Origin: CAYTZH01 sp964442285
Lineage (GTDB): Bacteria; Myxococcota_A; UBA9160; JAFDET01
Length of the DNA: 64,000 bases
NCBI GenBank assembly: GCA_964442285.1
Contig: CAYTZH010000009.1
Location: forward strand, 1 to 64,000
Direction: 5' to 3'
The notes under the pieces were generated by a model. That model did no database searches. It saw nothing but the letters and a program-made list of their open reading frames with translations, and was not told where the DNA came from. Position 1 is the first letter of the stretch, and each line of letters begins with the position of its first letter. The position numbers and the translations under genes were made by a program. Of the stretch, positions 25,175-32,983 are shown piece by piece.

Positions 25175-25588
25175 TCAGTCGGCGTCCGGCGCGAAGCCCG
25201 GCGGCGCCAGCTCGAAGCCCGCGAACTCGAAGGCCGGCGACACGGTGCAGCCCGCCAGGGTCCACGCGCCCCGCGAGCGGGCCCGCTGCCAGACGCCGGC
25301 GGGGACGATCCGCTGGGGGCGCTCGTCGGCGACGAGGTCCGTGCCGAGGCGCCGGACGCCGCCCGGGGCCAGCTCGAGCTCGAGGGACGCGCCTGCGTAG
25401 AAGTGCCAGATCTCGGCGGCGTCGACCCGATGCCAGGCCGAGGTCTCGCCCTCCCGCAGCAGGAAGTAGATGGCCGTGCCGGCGCCCCGGCCGCCGTCCG
25501 GGTCCGCGTGGCGCCAGGTCTCCAGGTAGTGTCCGCCCTCGGGGTGCGGCCGCAGGCCGAGGCGGGCGATCACGTCGGCGGCGGTCAG
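25175..25588 (-). CDS. DUF985 cupin-family protein
   Basis: This small beta-barrel protein of about 137 residues has RLGLRPHPEGGHYLETWRH, TAIYFLLREGETSAWHRVDA, EIWHFYAGASLEL and FEFAGFELAPPGFA, which together define the DUF985 cupin family. The function is unknown in the family. The start is difficult. The stop of the upstream anti-sigma-like gene (TGA 25585-25587) overlaps a CTG at 25588 that is in frame and preceded by GGGAGG at 4 nt. The first GTG (25573) would remove the LTAAD lead seen in relatives. A CTG start is therefore proposed, and 25573 is the conventional alternative. Confidence 0.8.
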   Translation of the reverse strand: MTAADVIARLGLRPHPEGGHYLETWRHADPDGGRGAGTAIYFLLREGETSAWHRVDAAEIWHFYAGASLELELAPGGVRRLGTDLVADERPQRIVPAGVWQRARSRGAWTLAGCTVSPAFEFAGFELAPPGFAPDAD

Positions 25589-26097
25589 CGCGCCTCCCGG
25601 GGCGGAGAGGCCGAGACCTGGGGGGCGTCGGCGGGTAGCGCGGGGCGCTCCGGCCACCAGCCGGCTACCGCGGCCGCCGTCGCCACGGCGGCGACCAGCC
25701 AGGCCACGGCCTCGCGGCGAAGCCACGCTTCGCGCGCGATCGGCGGGGCGGGAACCCGCTCGGGCGCGGGCGCGGGGACCCGCTCGGGCGCGGGCGCGGG
25801 CGGCGGAGACGCGGCGGCCGCGCGGCGCTCGAAGATGGAGAGCCCGCCGCGGGGATCGAAGCGGGCCCGGGCATCGGCCGCGAGCTGCTCTCGAAGGACG
25901 CCCGAGAGCGCCTCGGGCTCCGGGCCCAGGGCGAGCTCGATCTTGGCCACGGTGCGATCGAGGACCGCGGCGTCGAGGCTGGGGAAGGCCTCCAGACCGC
26001 GGGCGAGCTCCCGCTCCCCGGCCGCGTCGAGGCCCACGAGGCTGCGGTCGGCCAGGAGGTCGAGCAGGCGCGGGAGCTCCGGCGCCGGGGCCGTCAC
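25585..26097 (-). CDS. Single-span membrane protein, probably the anti-sigma factor of the adjacent sigma gene
   Basis: This is a 170-residue protein with an N-terminal helical cytoplasmic domain (residues 1-95) and a Pro-rich linker holding an exact PAPERVPA repeat (about 97-116). One membrane helix (WLVAAVATAAAVAGWW, about 131-147) and a short exported tail follow. This is the layout of an anti-sigma factor. No zinc-binding HxxxCxxC motif is present, so it is not of the ZAS type. The GTG at 26097 overlaps the sigma gene stop (GTGA), the usual sigma/anti-sigma arrangement. The assignment is by position and topology, not by sequence match. Confidence 0.65.
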   Translation of the reverse strand: MTAPAPELPRLLDLLADRSLVGLDAAGERELARGLEAFPSLDAAVLDRTVAKIELALGPEPEALSGVLREQLAADARARFDPRGGLSIFERRAAAASPPPAPAPERVPAPAPERVPAPPIAREAWLRREAVAWLVAAVATAAAVAGWWPERPALPADAPQVSASPPREAR

Positions 26098-26606
26098 GGC
26101 GCAGCCCCGTCGGCAGCGGAGGTCTCGTCGGCGTGGAGGCCCTCGCGCAGCGCCACCAGACCCCGCCGCGCGTGGCGGGCGGCGCCCTCCGGGGAGACCT
26201 CCAGGGCGTCGCCGATCCGGGCGTAGCTCCAGCCGCGCAGCACCGCGAGCTCGAGTGCCGCGCGCTCGCGGGCGGGGAGCGCGCGCAGGAGCCAGCGTAG
26301 GCGGGCCTCGCGGTCGAACAGGTCGGGCTGGCCGCCGCCCGGGTCCGCGCGCGGCGTCACGGGCTCGGGCGCACCCGGCGCCGCGACCGTCACCCCGTGG
26401 GCCGCTCGGCGCGCGAGCAGGACCCGGCGGGCGACGATCAGGGCCGAGACGTCGTCGGGATCGCGGGTGGTGTCGCGCCAGAGCGCCGCGAACACCTCGC
26501 GGGTGGCGGCCTCCGGATCGGCCGGACAGAAGCGGCGCGCCAGGACCGCGATCCGGGCCCCGAGGCGCTCGATGCCGGCGAGTGCGCGCGCGAGCTCGGG
26601 GTGCAT
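26094..26606 (-). CDS. RNA polymerase sigma factor, ECF-like
   Basis: This is a 170-residue sigma-70-type factor. Region 2 corresponds to AVLARRFCPADPEAATREVFAALWRD and region 4 to LPARERAALELAVLRGWSYARIGDALEVSPEGAARHARRGL, a helix-turn-helix for the -35 box. A divergent Asp/Pro-rich linker joins them. The size and two-region layout are those of extracytoplasmic-function sigma factors. ATG 26606 is used. A GTG at 26648 gives a 14-residue extension. Expression is probably coupled to the anti-sigma-like and DUF985 genes that follow with overlapping stops. A TACGCT hexamer lies upstream on this strand at 26693-26688. Confidence 0.82.
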   Translation of the reverse strand: MHPELARALAGIERLGARIAVLARRFCPADPEAATREVFAALWRDTTRDPDDVSALIVARRVLLARRAAHGVTVAAPGAPEPVTPRADPGGGQPDLFDREARLRWLLRALPARERAALELAVLRGWSYARIGDALEVSPEGAARHARRGLVALREGLHADETSAADGAAP

Positions 26607-26712
26607 CGCGGCGCCCGGAGATGCGCTGGACGTGAAGCGTTGATGCACGCGGCGAGACCCCCCGGCTCGCGTCGCGAACGAGGCGCTAGCGTAGTCCGGG
26701 GCCTGGCGGCCT

Positions 26713-27291
26713 TCAAGCGCGGTCGGTGCGGAAGACGAGCAGCGTGGACGACGGGCGCTCGCTGCTCACCCGGATCGGGACGCCCGCCGCGTAGCACCCC
26801 AGGCGCTCGATGAAGCCCTGGGCCGCGAGGCGCGCACAGTCCGGGAAGTCGGGCGGCGTGGACGCCTCGATCCGATAGCCCCCGTCTCCTGCGGAATCCG
26901 GCTCGAGACGCCACCGCGTGTCGCGGAACATGGCCTGACCGAGCGTGCCCATGAGGGGGCCGAAGCGCTCCCCCCAGCGTTCCACGGTCGCCTGGAGCTG
27001 GGAGTAGAGCCCGGCCTGGTAGAGGCGCTCCGCCGAGCGGCGGCCGCGCTCGACCAGGTAGGCGTCCGGGTCGTCGGCCCCTTCGTGGGCGATCAGCACC
27101 GCCAGCATGCGCTCGTAGCTGCCCATCGGATACCAGCTCGACGCGAAGACCGCGTCGTCGATCAGGGCCAGGTCTTCCGCCTTCAGCGTTTCCTCCAGCT
27201 GGGCGCGGGAGACCCGGCCCTCCTCCAGCAGGGCGCGGAGGTCGAGGGCGGCGGTCTCGAGGGCAGAGCCCTTGATGGCAGCTCGGGACAC
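26713..27291 (-). CDS. Uncharacterised protein
   Basis: This is a 192-residue soluble protein with no signal or membrane segment. Features are an N-terminal helical region (AALDLRALLEEGRVSRAQLEETL), ASSWYPMGSYERMLAVLIAHEG, YLVERGRRSAERLYQAGLY, and a C-terminal alpha/beta part ending RPSSTLLVFRTDRA. The SWYPMGSYERML segment and its spacing are reminiscent of small myxobacterial paralogous families (DUF2378-like), but I cannot confirm that. The start is the GTG at 27291. It is divergent from the HSL-type esterase, with 88 nt between. Confidence 0.6.
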   Translation of the reverse strand: MSRAAIKGSALETAALDLRALLEEGRVSRAQLEETLKAEDLALIDDAVFASSWYPMGSYERMLAVLIAHEGADDPDAYLVERGRRSAERLYQAGLYSQLQATVERWGERFGPLMGTLGQAMFRDTRWRLEPDSAGDGGYRIEASTPPDFPDCARLAAQGFIERLGCYAAGVPIRVSSERPSSTLLVFRTDRA

Positions 27292-27379
27292 AGGGCAAGC
27301 CTCCTTCGACGGGTCGATCGGCGATCGCCGGCGGGGGCTTGAGGCCCTACCCTGGGGCGTCGCGGGTCCCGGAGTTGGC

Positions 27380-28300
27380 ATGCCCCTCGATCCCCAGACG
27401 AAGCTCGTCCTCGACATGCTTCCCCCGGACATGTTCGACCTGGAGAAGAACACCCCCCTGGAGCTCCGGGCCCAGTACGAGAGCCAGACCGGCCTTCTCC
27501 CGGGGGAGCCGGTGGCGCGGGTGGAGGACGTCACGCTGCGGGGGCCGGCGGGCGGGATCCGGGCGCGCCTCTACGTGCCCGAGGGCGGCGAGCAGGGCCC
27601 CGGAACCGTCTTCTTCCACGGAGGCGGCTGGGTGATCGGCAACCTCGACACCCATGACGGCACCGCGCGCAAGCTCGCCAACGCCGCGGGGGGCCCCGTG
27701 GTGTCCGTGGACTACCGCCTGGCCCCCGAGCACCGCTTCCCGGCCGCGGCCGAGGACTGCTATGCCGCGCTGCAGGCCGTGGCGGCGGATCCGGCGCGCT
27801 TCGGCATCGACGCGGGCCGGATCTGCGTGGCCGGGGACAGCGCCGGCGGCAACCTGGCCGCCGCCGTCGCGCTGATGGCCCGGGACCGGGACGGCCCCGC
27901 CGTCGCCGCCCAGGCCCTCGTCTACCCGGTGATCGACAGCGACTTCGACCGCCCGTCCTACCGCGACAACGCCGAGGGCTACCTGCTCACCCGGGACGTG
28001 ATGCGCTGGTTCTGGGACCAGTACGTCCCGGAGGCGGACCGGCGCCGGGACCCGTACGTCTCCCCCCTGGCCGCGGACAGCCTGGCGGGCCTCCCGCCCG
28101 CCCTGGTGATCACGGCCGAGTACGACCCGCTCCACGACGAGGGCGACGCCTACGCCCGGCGCCTCGAGGCCGAGGGGGTGCGCACCACCCTCTCCCGCTA
28201 CGAGGGCATGATCCACGGCTTCGTGTCGTTCGCGGACGTGGTGGACGGCGGCAAGCGCGCCGTCGCCGAGCTCGGCGCGTTCCTGGCCGGCCGGGTCTAG
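27380..28300 (+). CDS. Alpha/beta-hydrolase of the hormone-sensitive-lipase (acetyl esterase) family
   Basis: This is a 306-residue esterase. The oxyanion motif is FFHGGGWVIG, the nucleophile Ser is in VAGDSAGGNLAAA, Asp is in ITAEYDPLHDEGDAYA and His in GMIHGFVSF, so the catalytic triad is complete. The preceding YRLAPEHRFPAA is diagnostic of the HSL group. It should hydrolyse short-chain acyl esters in the cytoplasm. ATG 27380 is preceded by GGAG. It is convergent with the acyl-CoA dehydrogenase gene. The natural substrate is unknown. Confidence 0.92.
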   Translation: MPLDPQTKLVLDMLPPDMFDLEKNTPLELRAQYESQTGLLPGEPVARVEDVTLRGPAGGIRARLYVPEGGEQGPGTVFFHGGGWVIGNLDTHDGTARKLANAAGGPVVSVDYRLAPEHRFPAAAEDCYAALQAVAADPARFGIDAGRICVAGDSAGGNLAAAVALMARDRDGPAVAAQALVYPVIDSDFDRPSYRDNAEGYLLTRDVMRWFWDQYVPEADRRRDPYVSPLAADSLAGLPPALVITAEYDPLHDEGDAYARRLEAEGVRTTLSRYEGMIHGFVSFADVVDGGKRAVAELGAFLAGRV

Positions 28301-28331
28301 CCGGCGCTCCCGAACGGCGAAGGCCGGTGCA

Positions 28332-29576
28332 CTAGCCCCGAGACAGCAGGTCGCGGGCGATCGCGCGGATCTGGATCTCGTCGGTGCCGGCGTAGATCTG
28401 CAGCACCTTGGCGTCCCGGGCCAGCTGCTCCACGTGGTACTCGGCCATGTAGCCGTTGCCCCCGTAGACCTGCACCGCCTCCATCGCCACCTCCACGGCC
28501 GCCCGCGCCGCGTAGAGCTTCATGGCCGAGGCCTCGGCGAAGCTCATGGCCTTTCCCTGGCTCGCCAGCTCGACGGTCCGGAAGACGAGGTTCTGGAGGT
28601 TCATCCGGGCCACCTCCATCCGCGCCAGCTTCTCCTGGATCAGCTGGTACTCGCCGATGGGCTGGTCCCACTGCACCCGCTCCCGGGCGTACTGGACGGA
28701 GAGATCCAGGCAGCGCTCCACGATCCCGAGGGCCATGGCCGCCACGCCGGAGCGCTCCATCTGGAAGGTGTCCTTGGCGCCTTCCTTGCTGCTCTTGCCG
28801 GTCCCCGCCAGGGCCTTCTCACCCCCCAGGAGCCGGTCGATGCCCACGCGGACGTCGTTCAGGAAGAGCTCTCCCGTGGGCGAGCTGTGCAGGCCCATCT
28901 TGCGCAGGGGCTTGCTCTGCTCGAGGCCGGGCGTGCCCTTGTCGAGCACGAAGTTCAGGATCTTGCGGTCCCGGGGATCGACCCCGGGCTCGTCCAGCTT
29001 GCAGATGAACACGATCGTGTCGGCGTAGGGGCCGTTGGTGATGAAGGTCTTGCTGCCGTTCAGCACGAACTCGTCGCCCTCGCGGCGGGCCGTCGACTTC
29101 ATGCCGCCGAAGGCGTCGGAGCCCGAGCCGGGCTCGGTGATGGCCCACGCGCCGATCTTCTCCAGGGTGAGCAGGTCCCTCCCCCAGCGCTCCTTCTGCT
29201 CGACGGTGCCCTTGGACATCACCGCCGCCGCGGTCAGGCCGGTGGAGACCCCCAGGGCCGTGACCAGGCCCGGGCAGTACTTGCACAGCTCGATGATCGG
29301 CACGAGGGTCATGGCGGCCTGGTCGCCGCGGTCCGTGCGTCCGCCCTCGTCCTTCGGCGGGCGGGCCGGGAGCCCCTGCTTCTCGCGTTCGATCTGCTTC
29401 TCGAAGCGCGCCCGGGCCATCTCGTCCATGCCGAAGGTGGCGTACATCTTGCGGAGGATGTCGTAGGGGGGGAGGTCGCCGTGCTCGAGGCCCTCCACGT
29501 TGGGGACCACCTCCTCCTCGATGAAGCGGCGGACCGCGTCCCGGATCATCTCGTGCTGCTCGGACCACTGGATCAT
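28332..29576 (-). CDS. Acyl-CoA dehydrogenase
   Basis: This is a 414-residue flavoprotein that oxidises acyl-CoA to enoyl-CoA and passes electrons to ETF. It shows AWAITEPGSGSDAFG (FAD/substrate loop), GSKTFITNG, HSSPTGELFLNDVRV, YARERVQWDQPIGEYQLIQ and QVYGGNGYM. The C-terminal catalytic position of many family members reads YAGT here, Ala instead of Glu, while Glu274 in FQMERSG matches the helix-G base used by isovaleryl-CoA and long-chain enzymes. An insertion around residues 55-90 (EKQIEREKQGLPARPP) is unusual. ATG 29576 follows AGGAGG. It probably feeds the same CoA metabolism as the thiolase module at 50.8-53.8 kb. Confidence 0.93.
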   Translation of the reverse strand: MIQWSEQHEMIRDAVRRFIEEEVVPNVEGLEHGDLPPYDILRKMYATFGMDEMARARFEKQIEREKQGLPARPPKDEGGRTDRGDQAAMTLVPIIELCKYCPGLVTALGVSTGLTAAAVMSKGTVEQKERWGRDLLTLEKIGAWAITEPGSGSDAFGGMKSTARREGDEFVLNGSKTFITNGPYADTIVFICKLDEPGVDPRDRKILNFVLDKGTPGLEQSKPLRKMGLHSSPTGELFLNDVRVGIDRLLGGEKALAGTGKSSKEGAKDTFQMERSGVAAMALGIVERCLDLSVQYARERVQWDQPIGEYQLIQEKLARMEVARMNLQNLVFRTVELASQGKAMSFAEASAMKLYAARAAVEVAMEAVQVYGGNGYMAEYHVEQLARDAKVLQIYAGTDEIQIRAIARDLLSRG

Positions 29577-29673
29577 GAGGCCTCCTGGACGGGGGGTTGG
29601 CGACGCGGCCGAGGAGTGTCGGGCCCCGGGCCCCGGGGCGCCAGTCCCGGGACCGGCGGCCGGCCCCCTGCCT

Positions 29674-29702
29674 TTGACCCGTCCGGAGCCCCCGCCTACT
29701 CT
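29674..29702 (+). promoter_or_regulatory. Putative sigma-70 promoter for the histidine kinase gene
   Basis: TTGACC (29674-29679) and TACTCT (29697-29702) are separated by exactly 17 nt and lie 39 nt before ATG 29742. The -35 matches five of six consensus bases. The -10 is of the TAnnnT type common in this window. Confidence 0.5.
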
Positions 29703-29741
29703 GTGTCCCCCGGGGTCAGCCCCGGGGCCGAGCAGGCTCGC

Positions 29742-32291
29742 ATGGACCCGAGCACCGCCCAACGCATCCGACGCCTGACCGCCGTCCTGGCCGTGGCCTG
29801 GGCATTGCTGGCCCTGGTCAACTCCTTGAGTCTGCAGATCCGCGGCGGCCCCGACCACGTTCCGCCGATGAGCCTGTCGCAGCTGGCCGGGGTCACGACG
29901 GTGGTCTGGGCGAGCCCCGCCGCCCGGGGCCTGGGCGTGCGGCCGGGCGACCGGGTGCTCGAGATCGACGCCCTGCACGCCCAGCGCTGGTGGCGCCACG
30001 GCGGCTTGCAGCGGCTCCGCGAGGGGGTCGTCAACCGCTACGAGCTCGAGCGCCGCGACGGCGAGCGCTACACGGTGGCGCTGGCTCCCCTAGACCGCGC
30101 CCACTCGCCCCAGGTGCTCGACTTCCCGCTGTACCTGGCCCTGGTGTTCGTGGGCGGGATCTACCTGCTGATCGGCGTCATCGTCTGGCGCCTGAAACCC
30201 GAGCGACGGGAGACCCTCGCGCTGCTGCTGTTCTGCAGCGCCATGGCCATGCAGCTCTTCTCCGCCTGGGAGACCGAGAACCAGTTCTTCTACTACGAGC
30301 GGATCCTCGCCAACCTGGGGCTGATCGGCGCCTCCGCCTTCCACTTCTTCACCCTGTTCCCGAGCGAGCCCCCCTGGCTCGTGCGCCACTCGCGCATCCG
30401 CTACGTGCCCTACCTGGCCGCCGGGGTCGTGGCCTTCCTGGCGGCGACCGACGAGCTGCTCGGCATCCCGCCCGGCCTCGTCGCCAACGCGGCCTTCCTG
30501 CTGGCGATCGGCCTCGCGCTGGTCTCGATCGGCGTCCTGGCCTGGGAGCGCCTGCGCCAGCGGCGCTCGCTCCAGGCCCAGCGCGCCGACGCCGTGCTGC
30601 TGGGCTTCGCCGTGAGCTTCCTGCCCGCGCTGGCCGTCCTCGTGGCCCAGGTCTTCCTGCGCGTGTCGCTGCCGGTGCTCTTCGCCCTGCTCTGGTTCGC
30701 GGTCTTCCCGCTGGTGGTGGGCTACGCGGTGGTCCGGCGCGAGCTCTTCGACATCCGGATGGCGGCCCGCTCGTCGGTGGTCTACGGCGTGGTGACCCTC
30801 GGGATCACGGGCCTGTTCGCGTCGGTGATCGCCTTCGCCGACCTGCTGGTCTGGCGCTTCAACGTGAACGCCCGCTCGCCGGTCTTCCAGGTCGGCTTCC
30901 TCTTCTTCGCGATCCTCCTGTTCAATCCGATCCGCAGCCGCCTCCAGGACTGGGTCGACCGCACCTTCGACCGCGACCGCGCGCGCTACCGCCAGGCCGT
31001 GCGGGAGATCTCGGAGGCCATGGTGTCCATGCTCTCGATCTCGGAGGTGGTGGACCGGATCCTCATCGCCGTAACCGAGACCATGGCCGTGGAGCGCTCT
31101 CTCGTGCTGCTCCTCGACGACGACCGCAAGGTGTTCAGCCTGGCCGCGTCCCGGGGCGACTGGGATCGGCACGTGCTCGAGGCGACCATCCCCGCCGACC
31201 ATCCGATCGTGAAGCAGCTGTGGATGCGGCGCGAGGAGCTGCTCCGCTCGGACTTCGCCGACGAGCCCGACCCGGAGACTCGCGACGCCTGTCGCGACGT
31301 GTTCGACACCCTCGAGGTGCAGCTCCTGGTGCCGATCCTGTTCGGGGTGGACCTGATCGGGGCCATCGGCGTGGGACCGAAGCTCTCGGGCGACCGGCTG
31401 TCCCCCGACGACCGCCAGCTGCTGCGCACCCTGGCGAACCAGAGCTCGATCGCGATCGAGAACGCCAAGGCCTTCGACGAGATCGCGGCCCTGAACGAGA
31501 CGCTCGAGGCGCGGGTGGAGGAGCGCACGGAGGAGCTGCGGCGCACCCAGGCCCAGCTGATCCAGAACGAGAAGATGGTGTCCCTGGGCCAGCTCGTGGC
31601 CGGCGTGGCCCACGAGCTCAACAACCCCATCGGTTTCGTGCACGCCAACCTGCAGCTCATCGAGGGCTACCTCGACAAGCTGCTGCGGCTGGCGCCGGGA
31701 GACGACCCCGACGTCCAGCGGGTGTCGGGGGCCCTGGGCAAGCTGATCAATCGCAGCCGCGAGGGCACCCAGCGCGTGAAGCAGATCGTGGCGGACCTGC
31801 GCGCCTTCTCGCGGCTCGACCAGGCCGAGGTGCAGCGGGTGGACCTGCACGAGGGCATCGAGCGCACGCTCTCCCTGATGGAGCCGCGCCTGAAGGGCGG
31901 CATCGAGGTGGTGCGGGACTACGGACAGCTGCCCCAGGTGCGCTGCTTCGCCGGCCAGCTGAACCAGGTATTCATGAACCTGCTGGTGAACGCCTGCGAC
32001 GCCCTGGAAGGTCAGGGCGGCAGCATCCGCATCCGCACCCGGCCTACGCCCGAGGGCGTGCGTCTCGAGTTCTCGGACGACGGGCCCGGCATCCCGGCCG
32101 AGATCCAGAACCGCCTGTTCGAGCCCTTCTTCACCACCAAGGAGGTGGGCAAGGGCACCGGCCTCGGCCTGTCCCTGTCCCACGGCATCGTGGAGCGCCA
32201 CGGCGGCACGATCCGGGTCGACTCGGAGGTGTCGGCCGGCGCCACCTTCGTGCTGGAGCTGCCCCTGGACGCCGCCCCCGACGCCGACTGA
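29742..32291 (+). CDS. Sensor histidine kinase (PDZ-like, multi-TM, GAF, HisKA, HATPase)
   Basis: This is an 849-residue kinase. An N-terminal membrane helix is followed by an exported PDZ-like segment (GVRPGDRVLEIDALHAQRWW), about seven to eight membrane helices (FPLYLALVFVGGIYLLIG and following), a GAF domain (about residues 440-580) and a coiled coil (LNETLEARVEERTEELRRTQ). A HisKA domain with GVAHELNNPIGF (phospho-His624) and a HATPase with FMNLLVNACDAL, FSDDGPGIP, FFTTKEVGKGTGLGLSLS follow. There is no receiver, so it needs a separate partner and none is adjacent. Its sensing half resembles that of the hybrid kinase at 16373-19270. A T-run terminator overlaps its stop. Confidence 0.92.
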   Translation: MDPSTAQRIRRLTAVLAVAWALLALVNSLSLQIRGGPDHVPPMSLSQLAGVTTVVWASPAARGLGVRPGDRVLEIDALHAQRWWRHGGLQRLREGVVNRYELERRDGERYTVALAPLDRAHSPQVLDFPLYLALVFVGGIYLLIGVIVWRLKPERRETLALLLFCSAMAMQLFSAWETENQFFYYERILANLGLIGASAFHFFTLFPSEPPWLVRHSRIRYVPYLAAGVVAFLAATDELLGIPPGLVANAAFLLAIGLALVSIGVLAWERLRQRRSLQAQRADAVLLGFAVSFLPALAVLVAQVFLRVSLPVLFALLWFAVFPLVVGYAVVRRELFDIRMAARSSVVYGVVTLGITGLFASVIAFADLLVWRFNVNARSPVFQVGFLFFAILLFNPIRSRLQDWVDRTFDRDRARYRQAVREISEAMVSMLSISEVVDRILIAVTETMAVERSLVLLLDDDRKVFSLAASRGDWDRHVLEATIPADHPIVKQLWMRREELLRSDFADEPDPETRDACRDVFDTLEVQLLVPILFGVDLIGAIGVGPKLSGDRLSPDDRQLLRTLANQSSIAIENAKAFDEIAALNETLEARVEERTEELRRTQAQLIQNEKMVSLGQLVAGVAHELNNPIGFVHANLQLIEGYLDKLLRLAPGDDPDVQRVSGALGKLINRSREGTQRVKQIVADLRAFSRLDQAEVQRVDLHEGIERTLSLMEPRLKGGIEVVRDYGQLPQVRCFAGQLNQVFMNLLVNACDALEGQGGSIRIRTRPTPEGVRLEFSDDGPGIPAEIQNRLFEPFFTTKEVGKGTGLGLSLSHGIVERHGGTIRVDSEVSAGATFVLELPLDAAPDAD

Positions 32292-32303
32292 AGGCGTTTT
32301 TTT
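32281..32303 (+). terminator. Rho-independent terminator overlapping the kinase stop
   Basis: ACGCC (32281-32285) pairs with GGCGT (32293-32297) around a 7-nt loop that contains the stop codon, followed at once by a run of seven T (32297-32303). It is the clearest intrinsic terminator in the window. Confidence 0.75.
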
Positions 32304-32330
32304 GCCGGCCTCCTTCCGGTGCGGGGGGCG

Positions 32331-32336
32331 TAGACT
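32331..32336 (+). promoter_or_regulatory. Putative -10 element TAGACT before a lipoprotein gene
   Basis: TAGACT lies 32 nt before ATG 32369, directly after the terminator of the kinase gene. The space to the ATG includes the ribosome site GGGAGG. Confidence 0.3.
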
Positions 32337-32368
32337 GGGCGGACACGGGGGGAGAAGGGAGGCTCGTC

Positions 32369-32923
32369 ATGGGCACGCCCTCCCGGGCCGCCGCGGCCCG
32401 ACACGCGCGGAGCGTCCTCTTCGTCCTGCCGCTGCTGGCCTGCGGCCCCGACACGGACTCGTCGCTCCCGGCCGTGGACGCCGCGCCCCCGGCGCTGGTC
32501 GCCGGCCAGTACCACGTCGAGGGACTGACGACGGCGATCGAGAGCGGGGAATCCCGGGAAATCGCCGGCACGGTCATCTTCGCCCAGGAGGGCGACGCCT
32601 GGACCGCCACCTTCGATCTGAAGACGATCTACCCCTCGGCCGACGGCCCCCTGGACGCCGAGGTGATCGGCACGGGGGAAGGCACCATCGCCGGCACGGA
32701 GCTGCGGGGACGCGCGCGGACCCAGATCCTGGCGGGCCTCGTGCCCGGGGTGGACCCGGGCTTCCCGTTCCTGCCCCGGACCTACGGGCCGCGGATCCTG
32801 TCGGATGCCCGGGCCACCCTCCACCGGGACGGGACCCTCGAGTTCCACATCACGAGCCGGGCCGACGAAGGGGAGCGCTACACCCCGACGGAGACCCGGC
32901 TGCGGGGCGTGCGCGCGCCCTGA
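32369..32923 (+). CDS. Lipoprotein of unknown function
   Basis: This is a 184-residue predicted lipoprotein with signal ending LPLLACGPDTD. The mature domain is beta-rich: GQYHVEGLTTAIESGE, AGTVIFAQEGDAWTATFDLKT, EVIGTGEGTIAGTELRGRAR and FHITSRADEGERY. This is the layout of a small single-barrel domain. No family was recognised. ATG 32369 follows AGGGAGG. It is followed directly by a 25-bp tandem repeat whose first copy begins at the last base of the stop codon. Confidence 0.65.
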   Translation: MGTPSRAAAARHARSVLFVLPLLACGPDTDSSLPAVDAAPPALVAGQYHVEGLTTAIESGESREIAGTVIFAQEGDAWTATFDLKTIYPSADGPLDAEVIGTGEGTIAGTELRGRARTQILAGLVPGVDPGFPFLPRTYGPRILSDARATLHRDGTLEFHITSRADEGERYTPTETRLRGVRAP

Positions 32924-32983
32924 GCCGGGCTCCGCGCGGCGCACCCTAGCCGGGCTCCGCGCGGCGCACCCTAGCCGGGCTCC
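32923..32983. repeat. 25-bp tandem repeat, two full copies and part of a third
   Basis: Two identical 25-bp units lie at 32923-32947 and 32948-32972, and the first 11 bases of a third at 32973-32983. Each starts AGCCGGGCTCC and ends GCACCCT. The partial copy contains the last codons and the stop of the minus-strand membrane-protein gene, so the array looks like slippage duplication of that gene end. Confidence 0.85.
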
